Below are positions 42,553 through 53,166 of a DNA stretch of 64,000 nt, piece after piece (the stretch's first letter is position 1; each line of letters opens with the position of its first letter). The stretch covers positions 541,001 through 605,000 of the forward strand of contig NC_013856.1 of the NCBI RefSeq assembly GCF_000010725.1, read 5' to 3'. Below the pieces are notes generated by a model. That model ran no database searches. It was given only the letters and a program-made list of their open reading frames with translations, and was not told the DNA's origin. The DNA is from Azospirillum sp. B510 (GTDB taxonomy: Bacteria; Pseudomonadota; Alphaproteobacteria; Azospirillales; Azospirillaceae). The translations under genes and the position numbers were made by a program.

Positions 42553-43827
42553 TTACTCGGCGGCGGCCGGGTTGGGCAGGGCGGCGCCGGCCTCCTCCTC
42601 ATCCTCGCCGCCGATGGCGTTCTCCCACTTGGCGACCACCGTGGTGGCGATGCCGTTGCCCAGCACGTTGGTGGCGGTGCGGCCCATATCGAGGAAATGG
42701 TCGATGCCCATGATCAGCAGCACGCCGGCCTCGGGCAGGTGGAACATCGGCAGCACCGCGGCCACCACCACCAGCGAGGAGCGCGGAACGCCGGCGATGC
42801 CCTTGCTCGACACCATCAGCACCAGCAGCATGACGATCTGCTGTTCCAGCGTCAGCGGGATGCCATAGGCCTGGGCGATGAACAGCGACGCGAAGGTCGT
42901 GTAGATCATCGAGCCGTCGAGGTTGAAGGAGTAGCCGAGCGGCAGGACGAAGCCGATCACCCGGTCCCTGACGCCGAAGTCCTTCAGCTCCTCCATCACC
43001 CGCGGATAGGCCGATTCGCTCGACGCGGTGGAGAAGCCCAGCAGCATCGGCTGGCGCAGCGCCTTGACCAGCCGGAAGACCTCGCCCTTCAGCACGACGA
43101 AGCCGGCGAAGATCAGCACCGCCCACAGCACCGCCAGCGTGAGGTAGAAGCTGCCCATGAACTTGCCATAGACCAGCAGCACGCCCAGCCCCTGGGTGGT
43201 CACCACATTGGCGACGGCGGCGAAGACGCCGATCGGGGCGAAGCGCATCACATAGTCGGTGACCTTCAGCATCACCGGCACGACCTCTTCGATCGAACGG
43301 GCGAGCAGACCGGCCTTGGTGTCGCGCAGCTGGCCGATGGCGAGGCCGACGAAGACCGAGAAGATCAGGATTTGCAGGATCTCGTTGTTCGCCATCGCCT
43401 CGAAGAAGTTGCGCGGGAAAACGTGGGTCAGGAAATCCTTGAGGTTCAGGGCCGAGGTCTTCAGGCCGGCGCTGGCCGAGGCGTCGGGCAGCGGCACGCC
43501 GACATTGGCGCCCGGATGCAGCAGGTTGGCGAAGATCAGGCCGATGAACAGCGAGGCGAAGGAGGCCATCAGGAACCAGCCGACCGCCTTGCCGCCGATG
43601 CGGCCGACGGTGCGGGCGTCGCCCATGCCGGCCATGCCGGCGACCAGGGTCGAGAAGATCAGGGGCGCGATGATCATCTTGATCAGGCGCAGGAAGATGT
43701 CGGTCACCATCGCGAAATAGCCCGCGATGTCCTTGGCCGTGGCCGGGTCGAACAGGCTGTTGCAGACATAGCCGGTGACGATGCCCAGCAGCATGGCGAC
43801 GATGATCAGCGTCGTCTGTTTGTTCAT
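42553..43827 (-). CDS. dctA: C4-dicarboxylate transport protein DctA
   Basis: 424 aa proton- or sodium-coupled symporter of the DAACS family for succinate, malate, fumarate and aspartate. Family motifs are clear: MIIAPLIFSTLVAGMAGMGD, the serine-rich re-entrant loop LGFSTASSESAYPRVME, and GYSFNLDGSMIYTTFASLFI with MVSSKGIAGVPRSSLVV. Acidic C-terminus. It lies between aspA (128 bp upstream) and dctB (63 bp downstream), all on the minus strand. No sigma-54 promoter was found in the gap before it, so control may come from before aspA. Confidence 0.95.
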   Translation of the reverse strand: MNKQTTLIIVAMLLGIVTGYVCNSLFDPATAKDIAGYFAMVTDIFLRLIKMIIAPLIFSTLVAGMAGMGDARTVGRIGGKAVGWFLMASFASLFIGLIFANLLHPGANVGVPLPDASASAGLKTSALNLKDFLTHVFPRNFFEAMANNEILQILIFSVFVGLAIGQLRDTKAGLLARSIEEVVPVMLKVTDYVMRFAPIGVFAAVANVVTTQGLGVLLVYGKFMGSFYLTLAVLWAVLIFAGFVVLKGEVFRLVKALRQPMLLGFSTASSESAYPRVMEELKDFGVRDRVIGFVLPLGYSFNLDGSMIYTTFASLFIAQAYGIPLTLEQQIVMLLVLMVSSKGIAGVPRSSLVVVAAVLPMFHLPEAGVLLIMGIDHFLDMGRTATNVLGNGIATTVVAKWENAIGGEDEEEAGAALPNPAAAE

Positions 43828-43954
43828 GGTCCTGATACCTCACCTTTCCCGCCCGCCTGTCAGCGCCGGCCGGGTTGCGGTCGATGGGAACCGGGCCGGT
43901 TTCCGCTCTTCCCCCGCGAGGGGAACCGGAAGCCGGCCCGGGTGGCGGAACGGG

Positions 43955-45370
<1,416 letters not shown>

Positions 45371-45577
45371 CGGACGTTTCGCTCCCTTGGTTTGAGACCG
45401 TCCCGTCTGCGCGGGACGCGGCCGCATGGAGAGCAACCGCCATGCCAGGGCGGAGCGGTGTGACGCCGCAAGGCAATTTATTGATAATACTGGATATTAT
45501 TGTTGGGGGGTGGCCGCGTTTGTCCGGTTTTCCGAACAAACGCGCGTGCGACCGTCCGGAAAACCGAATGGCCGGCT

Positions 45578-45619
45578 TGGAGTCTGTCCGATGCTTCAAT
45601 AAGCATCGGACAGACTCCA
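45578..45619. repeat. Perfect 19-bp palindrome (family GAGTCYGTCYGATGC)
   Basis: TGGAGTCTGTCCGATGCTT pairs fully with 45601-45619 around loop CAAT. A relative at 49064-49107 shares GAGTC.GTC.GATGC with two paired substitutions. It lies between the MOSC end and the aspA promoter. Confidence 0.75.
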
Positions 45620-45633
45620 GCTTAGGATTTTCC

Positions 45634-45673
45634 GTGCGATCGCTTCAGACGATTCCGTCTGAAGCGATCGCAC
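45634..45673. repeat. Perfect 18-bp palindrome at the MOSC stop
   Basis: GTGCGATCGCTTCAGACG pairs with 45656-45673 around a 4-nt loop (ATTC). It starts 1 bp past the stop of the MOSC gene. No U-tract follows; it forms a doublet with the palindrome at 45578-45619. Confidence 0.75.
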
Positions 45674-45674
45674 T

Positions 45675-46364
45675 CTAGCCGTCGACGCGGGATGTCCAGT
45701 CCTCGACCCGGCCGCTCTCCACCCGGCGGCGGGCCAGATCGCGCCAGCCGGAGGCCAGCGGCCCCAGAGCCGTGATTCCGGTCAGGGTCGGAATGTCGCC
45801 GGTATCGTGATAGAAGGCGCGCAGGATGCGGGCCAGCGGCCAGTCGGGCAGGGGGCGGTCGATCAGGCGGATCTCATCCCCGGCGGCGGTCCTGCCGGGT
45901 TCGAGCACCCGATAATACCAGCCGGTCCGGCCGGTCGCCTGTACCCGCCGCGCCATGTCGGCCACGCCGAACCGGTGGTTCAGCTTCCAGCAGGGCTGGC
46001 GCCCCTGGCTGACCTGGAGAGTCGCCGTGCCGATACGGAAGACATCGCCGACGCAGACCTCCTCCTCGGTCAGTCCAAGCGTCGACAGATTCTCGCCGAA
46101 CGCACCGGCGCAGTCCAACGGCGGGGTGGGGGCGGGCAACTCGCCGCGCCAGGCCGCATAATGGTCGAAGGGATAATGATGGACCGCCTTGTCCGGTCCG
46201 CCGTGATGGCGGCGGTCGGCCTGCTCGTCGCCGGCCAGCCCGTCCGGCCCGATGGCGACCGCGGCATCGACCGGATGCTTGGCGATGGCGCTGACCGTGT
46301 TCGGGCGCCCGAACGGGAGCGCCTTGCCGATCAGCACCGCCTTCACGCTTATGGGACTTGTCAT
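45675..46364 (-). CDS. MOSC domain protein, YiiM-like
   Basis: 229 aa. The MOSC core is visible: DEQADRRHHGGPDKAVHHYP, GAFGENLSTLGLTEEEVCVGD and ATLQVSQGRQPCWKLNHRFG with the conserved Cys. A C-terminal three-helix extension (LPDWPLARILRAFYHDTGD) fits the YiiM type. Such proteins bind molybdenum cofactor and reduce N-hydroxylated bases such as 6-hydroxylaminopurine. Single gene; its stop is 1 bp from a perfect 18-bp palindrome. Confidence 0.9.
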   Translation of the reverse strand: MTSPISVKAVLIGKALPFGRPNTVSAIAKHPVDAAVAIGPDGLAGDEQADRRHHGGPDKAVHHYPFDHYAAWRGELPAPTPPLDCAGAFGENLSTLGLTEEEVCVGDVFRIGTATLQVSQGRQPCWKLNHRFGVADMARRVQATGRTGWYYRVLEPGRTAAGDEIRLIDRPLPDWPLARILRAFYHDTGDIPTLTGITALGPLASGWRDLARRRVESGRVEDWTSRVDG

Positions 46365-46927
46365 CGGCGGCTCCTCTCTGCCGAAGACCTCCTATCGTCT
46401 GGGGGGGCGCCTGCCAAGCCGTCGCCGCAGCAGGTCAGCCTTGCCACGGGCGGCGATGCCGCGTGGTTAGCAAGCGCTTCCAAAATGGTGATTTTTGTCA
46501 ATTTGCGAACCGCGCCTCTCAAAAAGAAAAAAGAGATTTCGGGACTAAACGAAAACAAGCCATATGTATCGTGATGGCGGCGCAGGAAGCTTCGACGAAT
46601 ATATCATAGGAATCATATGCATCAGGAGTATTATTGTTAATGGAAACGCAATAGAGGCCGGAAGGCAAGCTATCATGCCGCAGCGCCCTGTTGAGGAGAG
46701 CGTCATGAATGTATTTTCATGATCATAATTTAATTTTCTTTTCCAGATTTTCCCCGTTCCCCTTGGCGGCTTAATGGACTGCCCCACCTAAGGCCCTATA
46801 CGATCAGTCGGACCTGTCGGATCATCGGCGAACGAAAATTTTTTCCCGCCCTCCTTCCATCGGGTGGGGATGGCATGCGTGGTGCATCGGTGGCCGGGAG
46901 TAGGGCGCATCGGTGAGGGGGCATGCC
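46365..46927. other. AT-rich intergenic region before the first chemoreceptor
   Basis: 563 bases without a convincing gene. From about 46480 to 46760 the base composition is markedly AT-rich against a GC-rich genome, with an A-run near 46518-46530 and TAATTTAATTTTC near 46730. An 80-residue minus-strand frame at 46545-46787 has no recognisable motif. It may be a transferred remnant or a regulatory AT tract for the chemoreceptor gene. Confidence 0.5.
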
Positions 46928-48970
46928 ATGACTGGTTCCACAAACATCACTCGGACAGGTGGACTGTTCGCGGACATCAAGATCGGACGGAAAATCGCCA
47001 TCGGCTTCGGTGCCGTGCTGCTGATCATGGGAGGTCTTGCCGGGCGAAGCTATCTGTCCTTCACCAATGTCTCGGACCAGTTCGACACCTATGCGCACCG
47101 GATCTCGGTCCTCGACACCGTCTGTGGCATCGAGATGGACGTGTTGGCGATGCGCGGCGCCGTGCGGGAGTTCGCGCTGAGCGGCAGTTCCAACCGCGAA
47201 GCGATGGCCAACCAGGCGATCGACAAGCTGCGTGGCGGCTTCGAGAAAGCCGACGGGCTTGCCCACGATCCCGATCTGAAATCCAGGCTCGCCCATGCGG
47301 AGGAACAGCTCCGCCTCTATGTCGACGGCTTCCGCCGCGTCGCGCCGATGCAGCATGAATTGATGACGCTGATGACGGACACCCTCGATCCGCTCGGCTT
47401 GCAGACGCGGGTCGATCTGGAGCGGATCCGTGACGAGGCCACCAGGGCGGGCGACGCCGAGTCGGTCGCCCTTGCCTGGGAAAGCATGGAATTGCTGATG
47501 GTCGGCCGTCTGTCCGCCAACAAGATGCTGGCCCGCCATGACGACGAGGCCGCCAGGAAGGCGGAGGAGGCGTTCGGCACCCTTGACCAGCGTCTTCAGC
47601 ATCTGTCCGCAACCGCCAAGGGTCGCCCCTATGCGGAAATGGTTGTGGACTTCCGGGACGCATTGTCGCGCTATCGCGCCGCCTTCTCGCGGGCGAAGGA
47701 CCTCAGCCACGGCATCGCCACGCTGATCAACGGTCAGATGACGCAGGCCGGCACCGTCATGACGGAGGAAGCCGAGACGATCAGCCACAGCGCATTGTCG
47801 GAAGCCAACCACATCCGCGAGGTGACCGAGTCCGACATGGACGGTGCCGAATTGTTGATCGCGGTGCTTTCGGTCGGCGGTCTGCTGGTCGGTCTGCTGT
47901 GCGCCGGCGTCATCAGCCGGGCGATCGTCCGGCCGGTGACCGCCATGACCAGGGCGATGCGGGAGCTCGCCGGGGGCAATCTGGACGTTGCCGTTCCGGG
48001 CGCCGGCCAGAAGGACGAGATCGGCGCCATGGCGGCCGCGGTGACGGTGTTCAAGGAGAACGCGCTCACGGCGCGTCGCCTCGAGGCGGAACAGCAGGCC
48101 GAACGGCAGCGCAAGGAGGCCCGCTCGGCGACGGTCGACCGGTTGGTCGCCGAGTTCGAGGGAACCGTCGCCGGCATCCTGCGCACCGTGTCCTCGGCAT
48201 CGAGCGAATTGGACAGTACCGCGCATCAGATGACCACCACCGCCGAGCAGACCAACCGCCAGTCGACCGCGTCGGCCAGCGCGGCGGAACAGACCTCCGC
48301 CAACGTGCAGACCGTCGCCACCGCCGCCGAGGAGATGGTGGCGTCGCTGCGGGAGATCGCGCGGCAGGTCACGCGTTCCTCCGCCATCGCCAACGACGCC
48401 GTCACCCAGGCGCACCATGCCGACACCACGGTGCAGGGGCTGGCTGAAACCGCCAGGAGGATCAGCGACGTGGTGGCGCTGATCTCCAACATCGCCGCGC
48501 AGACCAATCTTCTGGCGCTCAACGCCACCATCGAGGCGGCCCGCGCCGGCGAACATGGCAAGGGCTTCGCCGTCGTCGCCACCGAGGTGAAGCATCTGGC
48601 GGCGCAGACCACCCAGGCCACCGACGAGATCACCGGCCAGATCAACGCGATCCAGGCGGCGACCGGCGGGGTGGTCGAGGCGATCCGCCAGAATTCCGAC
48701 ATGATCCGGCAGATGAACGAGATCACCGCCGCCATCGCCTCGGCGGTCGAGGAGCAGAACGCCGCGACCGGCGAGATCACCCGCAGCGTGGTGGAAGCCG
48801 CCGCCGGCACCGAGGAGGTAGCGCGCAACATCATGCAGGTGATGGAGGCGACCGGGCAGACCGGCGCCGCCGCCGCGCAGGTGCTCAGCGCGGCGGACGC
48901 GCTGTCGCACCAGTCGGAAACGCTGCGGACGAATCTGGAATGCTTCCTGTCGGATATCCGGGCGGCCTGA
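46928..48970 (+). CDS. Methyl-accepting chemotaxis protein with long helical sensor domain
   Basis: 680 aa. First membrane segment about 22-41 (IAIGFGAVLLIMGGLAGRSY), an all-helical periplasmic domain of about 260 residues, second membrane segment about 303-326 (LLIAVLSVGGLLVGLLCAGV), HAMP about 327-382, and signalling domain with hairpin tip IAAQTNLLALNATIEAARAG. The length and helical nature of the sensor suggest a helical bimodular-type domain, which binds TCA intermediates in some bacteria; ligand unproven. GAGGGGG lies 7 bases before the ATG at 46928. No C-terminal CheB/CheR pentapeptide is seen. Confidence 0.9.
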   Translation: MTGSTNITRTGGLFADIKIGRKIAIGFGAVLLIMGGLAGRSYLSFTNVSDQFDTYAHRISVLDTVCGIEMDVLAMRGAVREFALSGSSNREAMANQAIDKLRGGFEKADGLAHDPDLKSRLAHAEEQLRLYVDGFRRVAPMQHELMTLMTDTLDPLGLQTRVDLERIRDEATRAGDAESVALAWESMELLMVGRLSANKMLARHDDEAARKAEEAFGTLDQRLQHLSATAKGRPYAEMVVDFRDALSRYRAAFSRAKDLSHGIATLINGQMTQAGTVMTEEAETISHSALSEANHIREVTESDMDGAELLIAVLSVGGLLVGLLCAGVISRAIVRPVTAMTRAMRELAGGNLDVAVPGAGQKDEIGAMAAAVTVFKENALTARRLEAEQQAERQRKEARSATVDRLVAEFEGTVAGILRTVSSASSELDSTAHQMTTTAEQTNRQSTASASAAEQTSANVQTVATAAEEMVASLREIARQVTRSSAIANDAVTQAHHADTTVQGLAETARRISDVVALISNIAAQTNLLALNATIEAARAGEHGKGFAVVATEVKHLAAQTTQATDEITGQINAIQAATGGVVEAIRQNSDMIRQMNEITAAIASAVEEQNAATGEITRSVVEAAAGTEEVARNIMQVMEATGQTGAAAAQVLSAADALSHQSETLRTNLECFLSDIRAA

Positions 48971-49063
48971 CCCGAACAAGCGACCAACCAAAACGCGAAG
49001 CCGGGGCCGACCAGCGGGCCGGTCCCGGCGGTCTGAAGCGTTAATCGCAGGAAAATCGAAAAA

Positions 49064-49107
49064 TTAGAGTCCGTCTGATGCCCACTGAAGCATCAGACGG
49101 ACTCTAA
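49064..49107. repeat. Perfect 18-bp palindrome overlapping the GNAT stop codon
   Basis: TTAGAGTCCGTCTGATGC pairs with 49090-49107 around an 8-nt loop. The right arm contains the TAG stop of the minus-strand acetyltransferase. Same family as 45578-45619, with compensated changes in the stem. Confidence 0.75.
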
Positions 49108-49544
49108 CCCAGCTTGCGCACGAAATGATGGCAGGCGATCTGATAGCGATTGGCCATGTACACGCGGTGGGCGTCGCCGCGGTCGGGGCCGACTCCTGAG
49201 TCGAGGTGGAGCGCCCGGCAGCCCAGCCTTTCCGCCTCGTCCTTTGCCCAATCGAGGATGCGGGAGGCATAGCCCCGCCCCCGGAAGGCGGGCAGCGTCA
49301 CCATGTCGACGATGTAGAAGGACTTGCCGAGCCATAGGGAATGCTGAAGCCGGTATCCCAGGACACAGGCGGCCGGACCGTCGGGCTCGGGGCGGATCCC
49401 GGCCAGACGGTAACCGTTCGGCCGCAGTTCCATATCGATGAGGCGGGTCATCTCCACCGCGTCATAATTGGGCCACAGCTCCCGCAGGGCCGGCACGGCC
49501 GACGCCGTATCCTTTTGGGAAATCTCGATGATCTTTGGCAACAC
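49104..49544 (-). CDS. GNAT family acetyltransferase
   Basis: About 146 aa from a GTG start at 49544. The acetyl-CoA motif A is VTLPAFRGRGYASRILDWA (R/Q-x-x-G-x-G/A pattern), followed by motif B ERLGCRALHLDSGVG and HRVYMANRYQIACHHFVRKL. The GTG start is preferred because GGGGGAAG lies just upstream and the domain begins with KIIEISQKD; an in-frame ATG at 49670 would add 42 residues with no resemblance to the fold. Substrate unknown. The stop lies inside a palindrome. Confidence 0.8.
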   Translation of the reverse strand: MLPKIIEISQKDTASAVPALRELWPNYDAVEMTRLIDMELRPNGYRLAGIRPEPDGPAACVLGYRLQHSLWLGKSFYIVDMVTLPAFRGRGYASRILDWAKDEAERLGCRALHLDSGVGPDRGDAHRVYMANRYQIACHHFVRKLG

Positions 49545-49872
49545 GCCGCTTCCCCCGATGCCGGCGTCCAGTTTCGGGCGCCGGCGACAGGATGTGCCGA
49601 ATGGAAAGGCGGTTGCAAGGCCGGCGGAGGCCTGACGGTTCCATGGCGCGCCGGACTGATGATTTGACATCGCGCTTACACCTTTCCGACCGGAAAGACG
49701 ACATCTGGAAAATGCTTTTCATGGCCCGCGCCAGTTAAGGGATAACCCTAGTATCTGCGAATCTTCCTGGCGCCATATCCTGGAAAATGAATGGCGGGAC
49801 CAACAGTCTCTTTCCCTCGACCGCCCCTGGCTTGCTGCACAGCCTGCGCTTTCGTGCCGCACGGAGACAACG

Positions 49873-51966
49873 ATGCTCAGAAGGCTTCCTCTCGTCACCA
49901 AACTCGTTCTGACGATCGGTGTGGTCGTCATTCTCGGATTCACCATCGGTGGCACCGTCATCACCACCAGGAGCGGCGCCGACACCGATCGGCTTTCGGT
50001 GAGGATCGGGGAGGAGATCGGAACCCGCCATGCCGCGATGATCGAACGCCATCTCAGTGAAGCCATCGGGCTGGACCGTTTCATCGCCGCCGCCATGATC
50101 GATCTGCGCCGGTCCGGCCTGAAGGATCGCGCCCGGATGAACGCGATCATGGAAGGGGCCTTGGAGCGGAACAAGGGACTGCTGGCGGTCTGGGCGCAGA
50201 TGGAGCCGAACGCGTTCGATGGCAGGGACGCCGACTTCGTGAACACCCCCGGCACCGACGCCAGCGGCCGCTTCCTCTCCTATTGGAACCGCGGCGGCGG
50301 CAAGGTCGTGCTCGATCCCCTGACCGGCTATGACAATCCGGCGGCCGAATGGGTGGAGTCCGAGCGCGCCGTGAGAAGCGGGCGGGAATCGGTCATCGGC
50401 CCCTACACCTATCCGGTGAACGGCAAGGATGTGCAGATGATGTCCCTCGTGGTTCCCGTGATCGACAACGGGGCCTACCTGGGCATGGTCGGGCTGGACA
50501 TCTCCACCGACGGCATGTGGGACCTCATCAAGAACGAGAAGCCGTTCGGCACCGGGGCCATCTACCTGATCTCCAATGCCGGCGTCTGGGCGGCCCACAG
50601 CGATTCCGGCCAGTTGGGCAAGAAGCTCTCCGAAACCGCTCCGGACATGGCGGCGGCCGAAACCGCCATCCGCAACGGGCGGCCCCACAGCCAGGAATCG
50701 GTGGAACCAAAGGCGGGAACGGGCGGCGGCGCCATGCTGCAACTCTTCGTGCCGGTGACCGTCGGCGAGACCGGAACCCCCTGGTCGCTCCTGGTCAATC
50801 TCCCGGTCGACCGGATCGAGGCGCCGAAGCGGAACCTGCAAACCTTCATCCTGATCGGTTGCAGCCTGCTGGCCGTCACCCTGCTGGCCGCCCTGTGGCT
50901 GGCGAGCCGCGTGATCGTCGGCACCCCGCTGCGGCGCATCACCGCCACCGTCCGGGCGCTGACCATCGGCGACCATACGGTCGAGATCATGGACCATGAC
51001 CGTGCCGATGAGATCGGCGCGATCAACAAGGCGCTGCTGCTGTTCAAGGAGAATTCCAGCCGCGTCACCCAGATGGAGGCCCAGCGCCGCGAGGACGAAC
51101 AACGCTCCGCCGAGGAACGCAGGCGTGACCTCGACCGGCTGGCGCATGGCTTCGAAAGCTCCGTCGGCAATGTGGTCGCTGGCGTCGCCGCCCAGGCCGA
51201 GCACATCCGGGGCGATTCCGAAGCCCTGGCGGCCATCGCCGAACAGACCAACCAGCAGGCGGTGGCGGTGGCCAATGCCGCGACCATTGCCAGCATGAAT
51301 GTCCAGACCGTCGCCGCGGCGGCGGAGGAACTGACCCGCTCCATCGAGGAGATTAACCAGCGCATCGCCTCGTCGTCGCGCATGGCGGCCGACGCGGAGA
51401 CCGAGGTCAGGAAGACCAACGGGACGGTGGCGAGCCTTGCCGAGGCGGCGCGGAAGATCGGTGACGTCGTCAGCCTCATCCAGTCGATCGCGGCGCAGAC
51501 CAACCTGCTGGCGCTGAACGCGACGATCGAGGCGGCGCGGGCGGGGGAGGCCGGCAAGGGCTTCGCCGTCGTGGCGCAGGAGGTGAAGACGCTGGCCAAC
51601 CAGACGGCCAAGGCAACCGAGGAGATCGCCGCCCAGATCGGCGAAATCCAGTCGGTGAGCGGCAGTGCCGTCGATGCGATCCAGGGGATCGGCAAGACGA
51701 TCATCGGCATCAGCGAGACCGTGACCGCCGTGGCGGCATCGGCGGAAGAGCAGGAGGCGGCGACCCGCGAGATCAGCCGGAACGTGCAACAGGCGGCGGT
51801 CGGAACCCGGGAGGTGTCCTCGAACATCGAAGGCATGAAAGAATCCGCCGAAAAGACCGGCAGCATGGCCCATCAGGCCCGCAGCGCCGCGGACTCGCTG
51901 TCCCAGCAATCCGTCCTGCTGCGCCGCGAGGTCGAGGGCTTCGTCGTCGGCATTCGTCAGGCATAG
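49873..51966 (+). CDS. Methyl-accepting chemotaxis protein with dCache sensor
   Basis: 697 aa. First membrane segment about 9-30 (KLVLTIGVVVILGFTIGGTV), periplasmic dCache_1 domain about 40-320 (FLSYWNRGGGKVVLDPLTGY; YPVNGKDVQMMSLVVPV; GMVGLDIS; IYLISNAGVWAAHSDSGQ), second membrane segment about 322-346, HAMP, and signalling domain with tip IAAQTNLLALNATIEAARAG. dCache domains bind amino acids, polyamines or organic acids; the ligand is not clear because the standard amino-acid motif is not obvious. GGAG lies 7 bases before the ATG. The stop is followed at once by a hairpin. Confidence 0.92.
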   Translation: MLRRLPLVTKLVLTIGVVVILGFTIGGTVITTRSGADTDRLSVRIGEEIGTRHAAMIERHLSEAIGLDRFIAAAMIDLRRSGLKDRARMNAIMEGALERNKGLLAVWAQMEPNAFDGRDADFVNTPGTDASGRFLSYWNRGGGKVVLDPLTGYDNPAAEWVESERAVRSGRESVIGPYTYPVNGKDVQMMSLVVPVIDNGAYLGMVGLDISTDGMWDLIKNEKPFGTGAIYLISNAGVWAAHSDSGQLGKKLSETAPDMAAAETAIRNGRPHSQESVEPKAGTGGGAMLQLFVPVTVGETGTPWSLLVNLPVDRIEAPKRNLQTFILIGCSLLAVTLLAALWLASRVIVGTPLRRITATVRALTIGDHTVEIMDHDRADEIGAINKALLLFKENSSRVTQMEAQRREDEQRSAEERRRDLDRLAHGFESSVGNVVAGVAAQAEHIRGDSEALAAIAEQTNQQAVAVANAATIASMNVQTVAAAAEELTRSIEEINQRIASSSRMAADAETEVRKTNGTVASLAEAARKIGDVVSLIQSIAAQTNLLALNATIEAARAGEAGKGFAVVAQEVKTLANQTAKATEEIAAQIGEIQSVSGSAVDAIQGIGKTIIGISETVTAVAASAEEQEAATREISRNVQQAAVGTREVSSNIEGMKESAEKTGSMAHQARSAADSLSQQSVLLRREVEGFVVGIRQA

Positions 51967-51997
51967 TACCAGCGGTCATTGATGATGGGCGCTGGTA
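51967..51997. repeat. Hairpin after chemoreceptor stop, related to 10197-10229
   Basis: TACCAGCGGTCAT / ATGGGCGCTGGTA, 11 of 13 positions paired. It begins directly after the TAG stop. Shares the outer arms of the palindrome at 10197-10229. Confidence 0.65.
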
Positions 51998-52217
51998 TCC
52001 GCGCTGACGGGCGCGGCGGCCACCGGCATAGGACGTAATCTCTTCGGGATGTGAAAACCCTTGGGTGCCCGTCCAGCCGGATGCTCCGGCTCTTCCGACA
52101 GGAGGCCGACATGTCTATGTTGCGCTGGACTGACAGTTCAGCTTTGCGCCCACATAAAAAACACATAAGAAGTATTATGGAAATAAATATAGGAGGATTG
52201 CTCATGTCAGTAACCTA
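51998..52217. other. Intergenic remnant before the IS block
   Basis: No gene. From 52100 on the DNA becomes AT-rich (AAACACATAAGAAGTATTAT and nearby). AGGAGGATTGCTCATG at 52189-52204 looks like a start site but is followed by only three sense codons before a stop. The last two bases (TA) are the IS5-family target duplication. Confidence 0.5.
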
Positions 52218-53064
52218 GGGCCTGTTGACATTCATCGTGTTACCAAGACGGTAGCGACGAGGTTAATGGCAGCGGCGAAGCTTGTATCAGTTTTGTCGTA
52301 TCGTGTGGCGATGCGTCGGAATTCTTTGATTTTGCAGAAGAAGTTCTCGACCAGATGGCGCCATTTGTACATCTCGGCGTCGTGGGGAATCGGGGGAGAT
52401 CGGTTGGCCTTGGACGGAATGACGGCGACCGCGCCTCGCTCGGCGATCAAGATACGGATGGCGTTGCTGTCGAAGGCTTTGTCAGCCAGCAAGGCGGAGA
52501 ATTCGATGCCGTCCAGCACCGGTTCGACGCCGACGCTGTCATGTCGCTGGCCCGGCAGCAGGATGAAGCGCCCAAGGTTCCCCAACGCATCGACGACGGC
52601 CAGGATCTTGGTCGTCAGCCCGCCACGAGAGCGACCGATGGCCTGAGCCTGAGTCCCCCCCTTGCGCCGGTACCGTGCTGATGCACCCGGACAATCGTGC
52701 CATCAATGATCGCGTACTCGAAGTCCGCGTCGCTCGATAAAGCGGCGAAGACCTCGTCGAAGACACCGGCCTTGGCCCATCGGCGATAGCGCTGGAACAC
52801 CGAGTTCCAATTGCCGAACGCTGCGGGCAAGTCCCGCCAGGGCGCTCCAACGCGGACGATCCACAGGACCGCCTCCAAAAACAGGCGATTGTCCGCTGCC
52901 GAGCGGCCAGGGTCACCCACTTTGCCGGGAAGAAGCGGCGCTATCCGCTCCCACTGATCATCTCGCAATACAATCCGATCCAAGGCCACCTCCCTTTTGG
53001 TAGCCTTGAATCAAATTTCTGTGACCACAGGAAGCCCCTTCTCAACGCGAATGTCAACAGGCCC
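52218..53064 (-). mobile_element. IS5-family insertion sequence (IS427-like), complete ends
   Basis: 847 bp. Perfect 16-bp terminal inverted repeats GGGCCTGTTGACATTC at 52218-52233 and its complement at 53049-53064. Both sides are flanked by TA (52216-52217 and 53065-53066), the 2-bp duplication of this group. It carries one transposase in two frames on the minus strand. Appears the youngest or best-preserved element of the block. Confidence 0.9.
52232..52989 (-). CDS. IS5-family transposase in two frames (OrfA/OrfB)
   Basis: OrfA (52989 to 52615) begins MALDRIVLRDDQWERIAPLL and contains RVGAPWRDLPAAFGNWNSVF and the first catalytic Asp in YAIIDGTIVRVHQHGTGA. OrfB (ending 52232) carries RSRGGLTTKILAVVDALGN, LLADKAFDS (second Asp) and VENFFCKIKEFRRIATRYDK (Glu). 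The frames change at a run of seven G (minus strand; 52655-52661). A -1 shift there reads GARGGTQAQAIGRSRGG, exactly the usual family sequence, so a programmed frameshift making OrfAB is likely. Needed for movement of this element. Confidence 0.88.
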
Positions 53065-53166
53065 TAGCCACTCTGCGCGTTTGAGTCGCGTTGCTGACAG
53101 TGAGCTGGTCCCCGTTTCCCGGACAGTCGGATAAGCTTGGTTCGCCCATGAGGAAGGACGGACCCG

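Noticed and set aside
46545..46787. 80-residue minus-strand frame in the AT-rich island
   Set aside because: No ribosome-binding site of note, no motif, and unusual composition; kept as intergenic.
52189..52218. Strong ribosome-binding site and ATG just before the IS5-family element
   Set aside because: Only three sense codons before a stop, even after removing the IS and one TA copy; no interrupted gene can be rebuilt.
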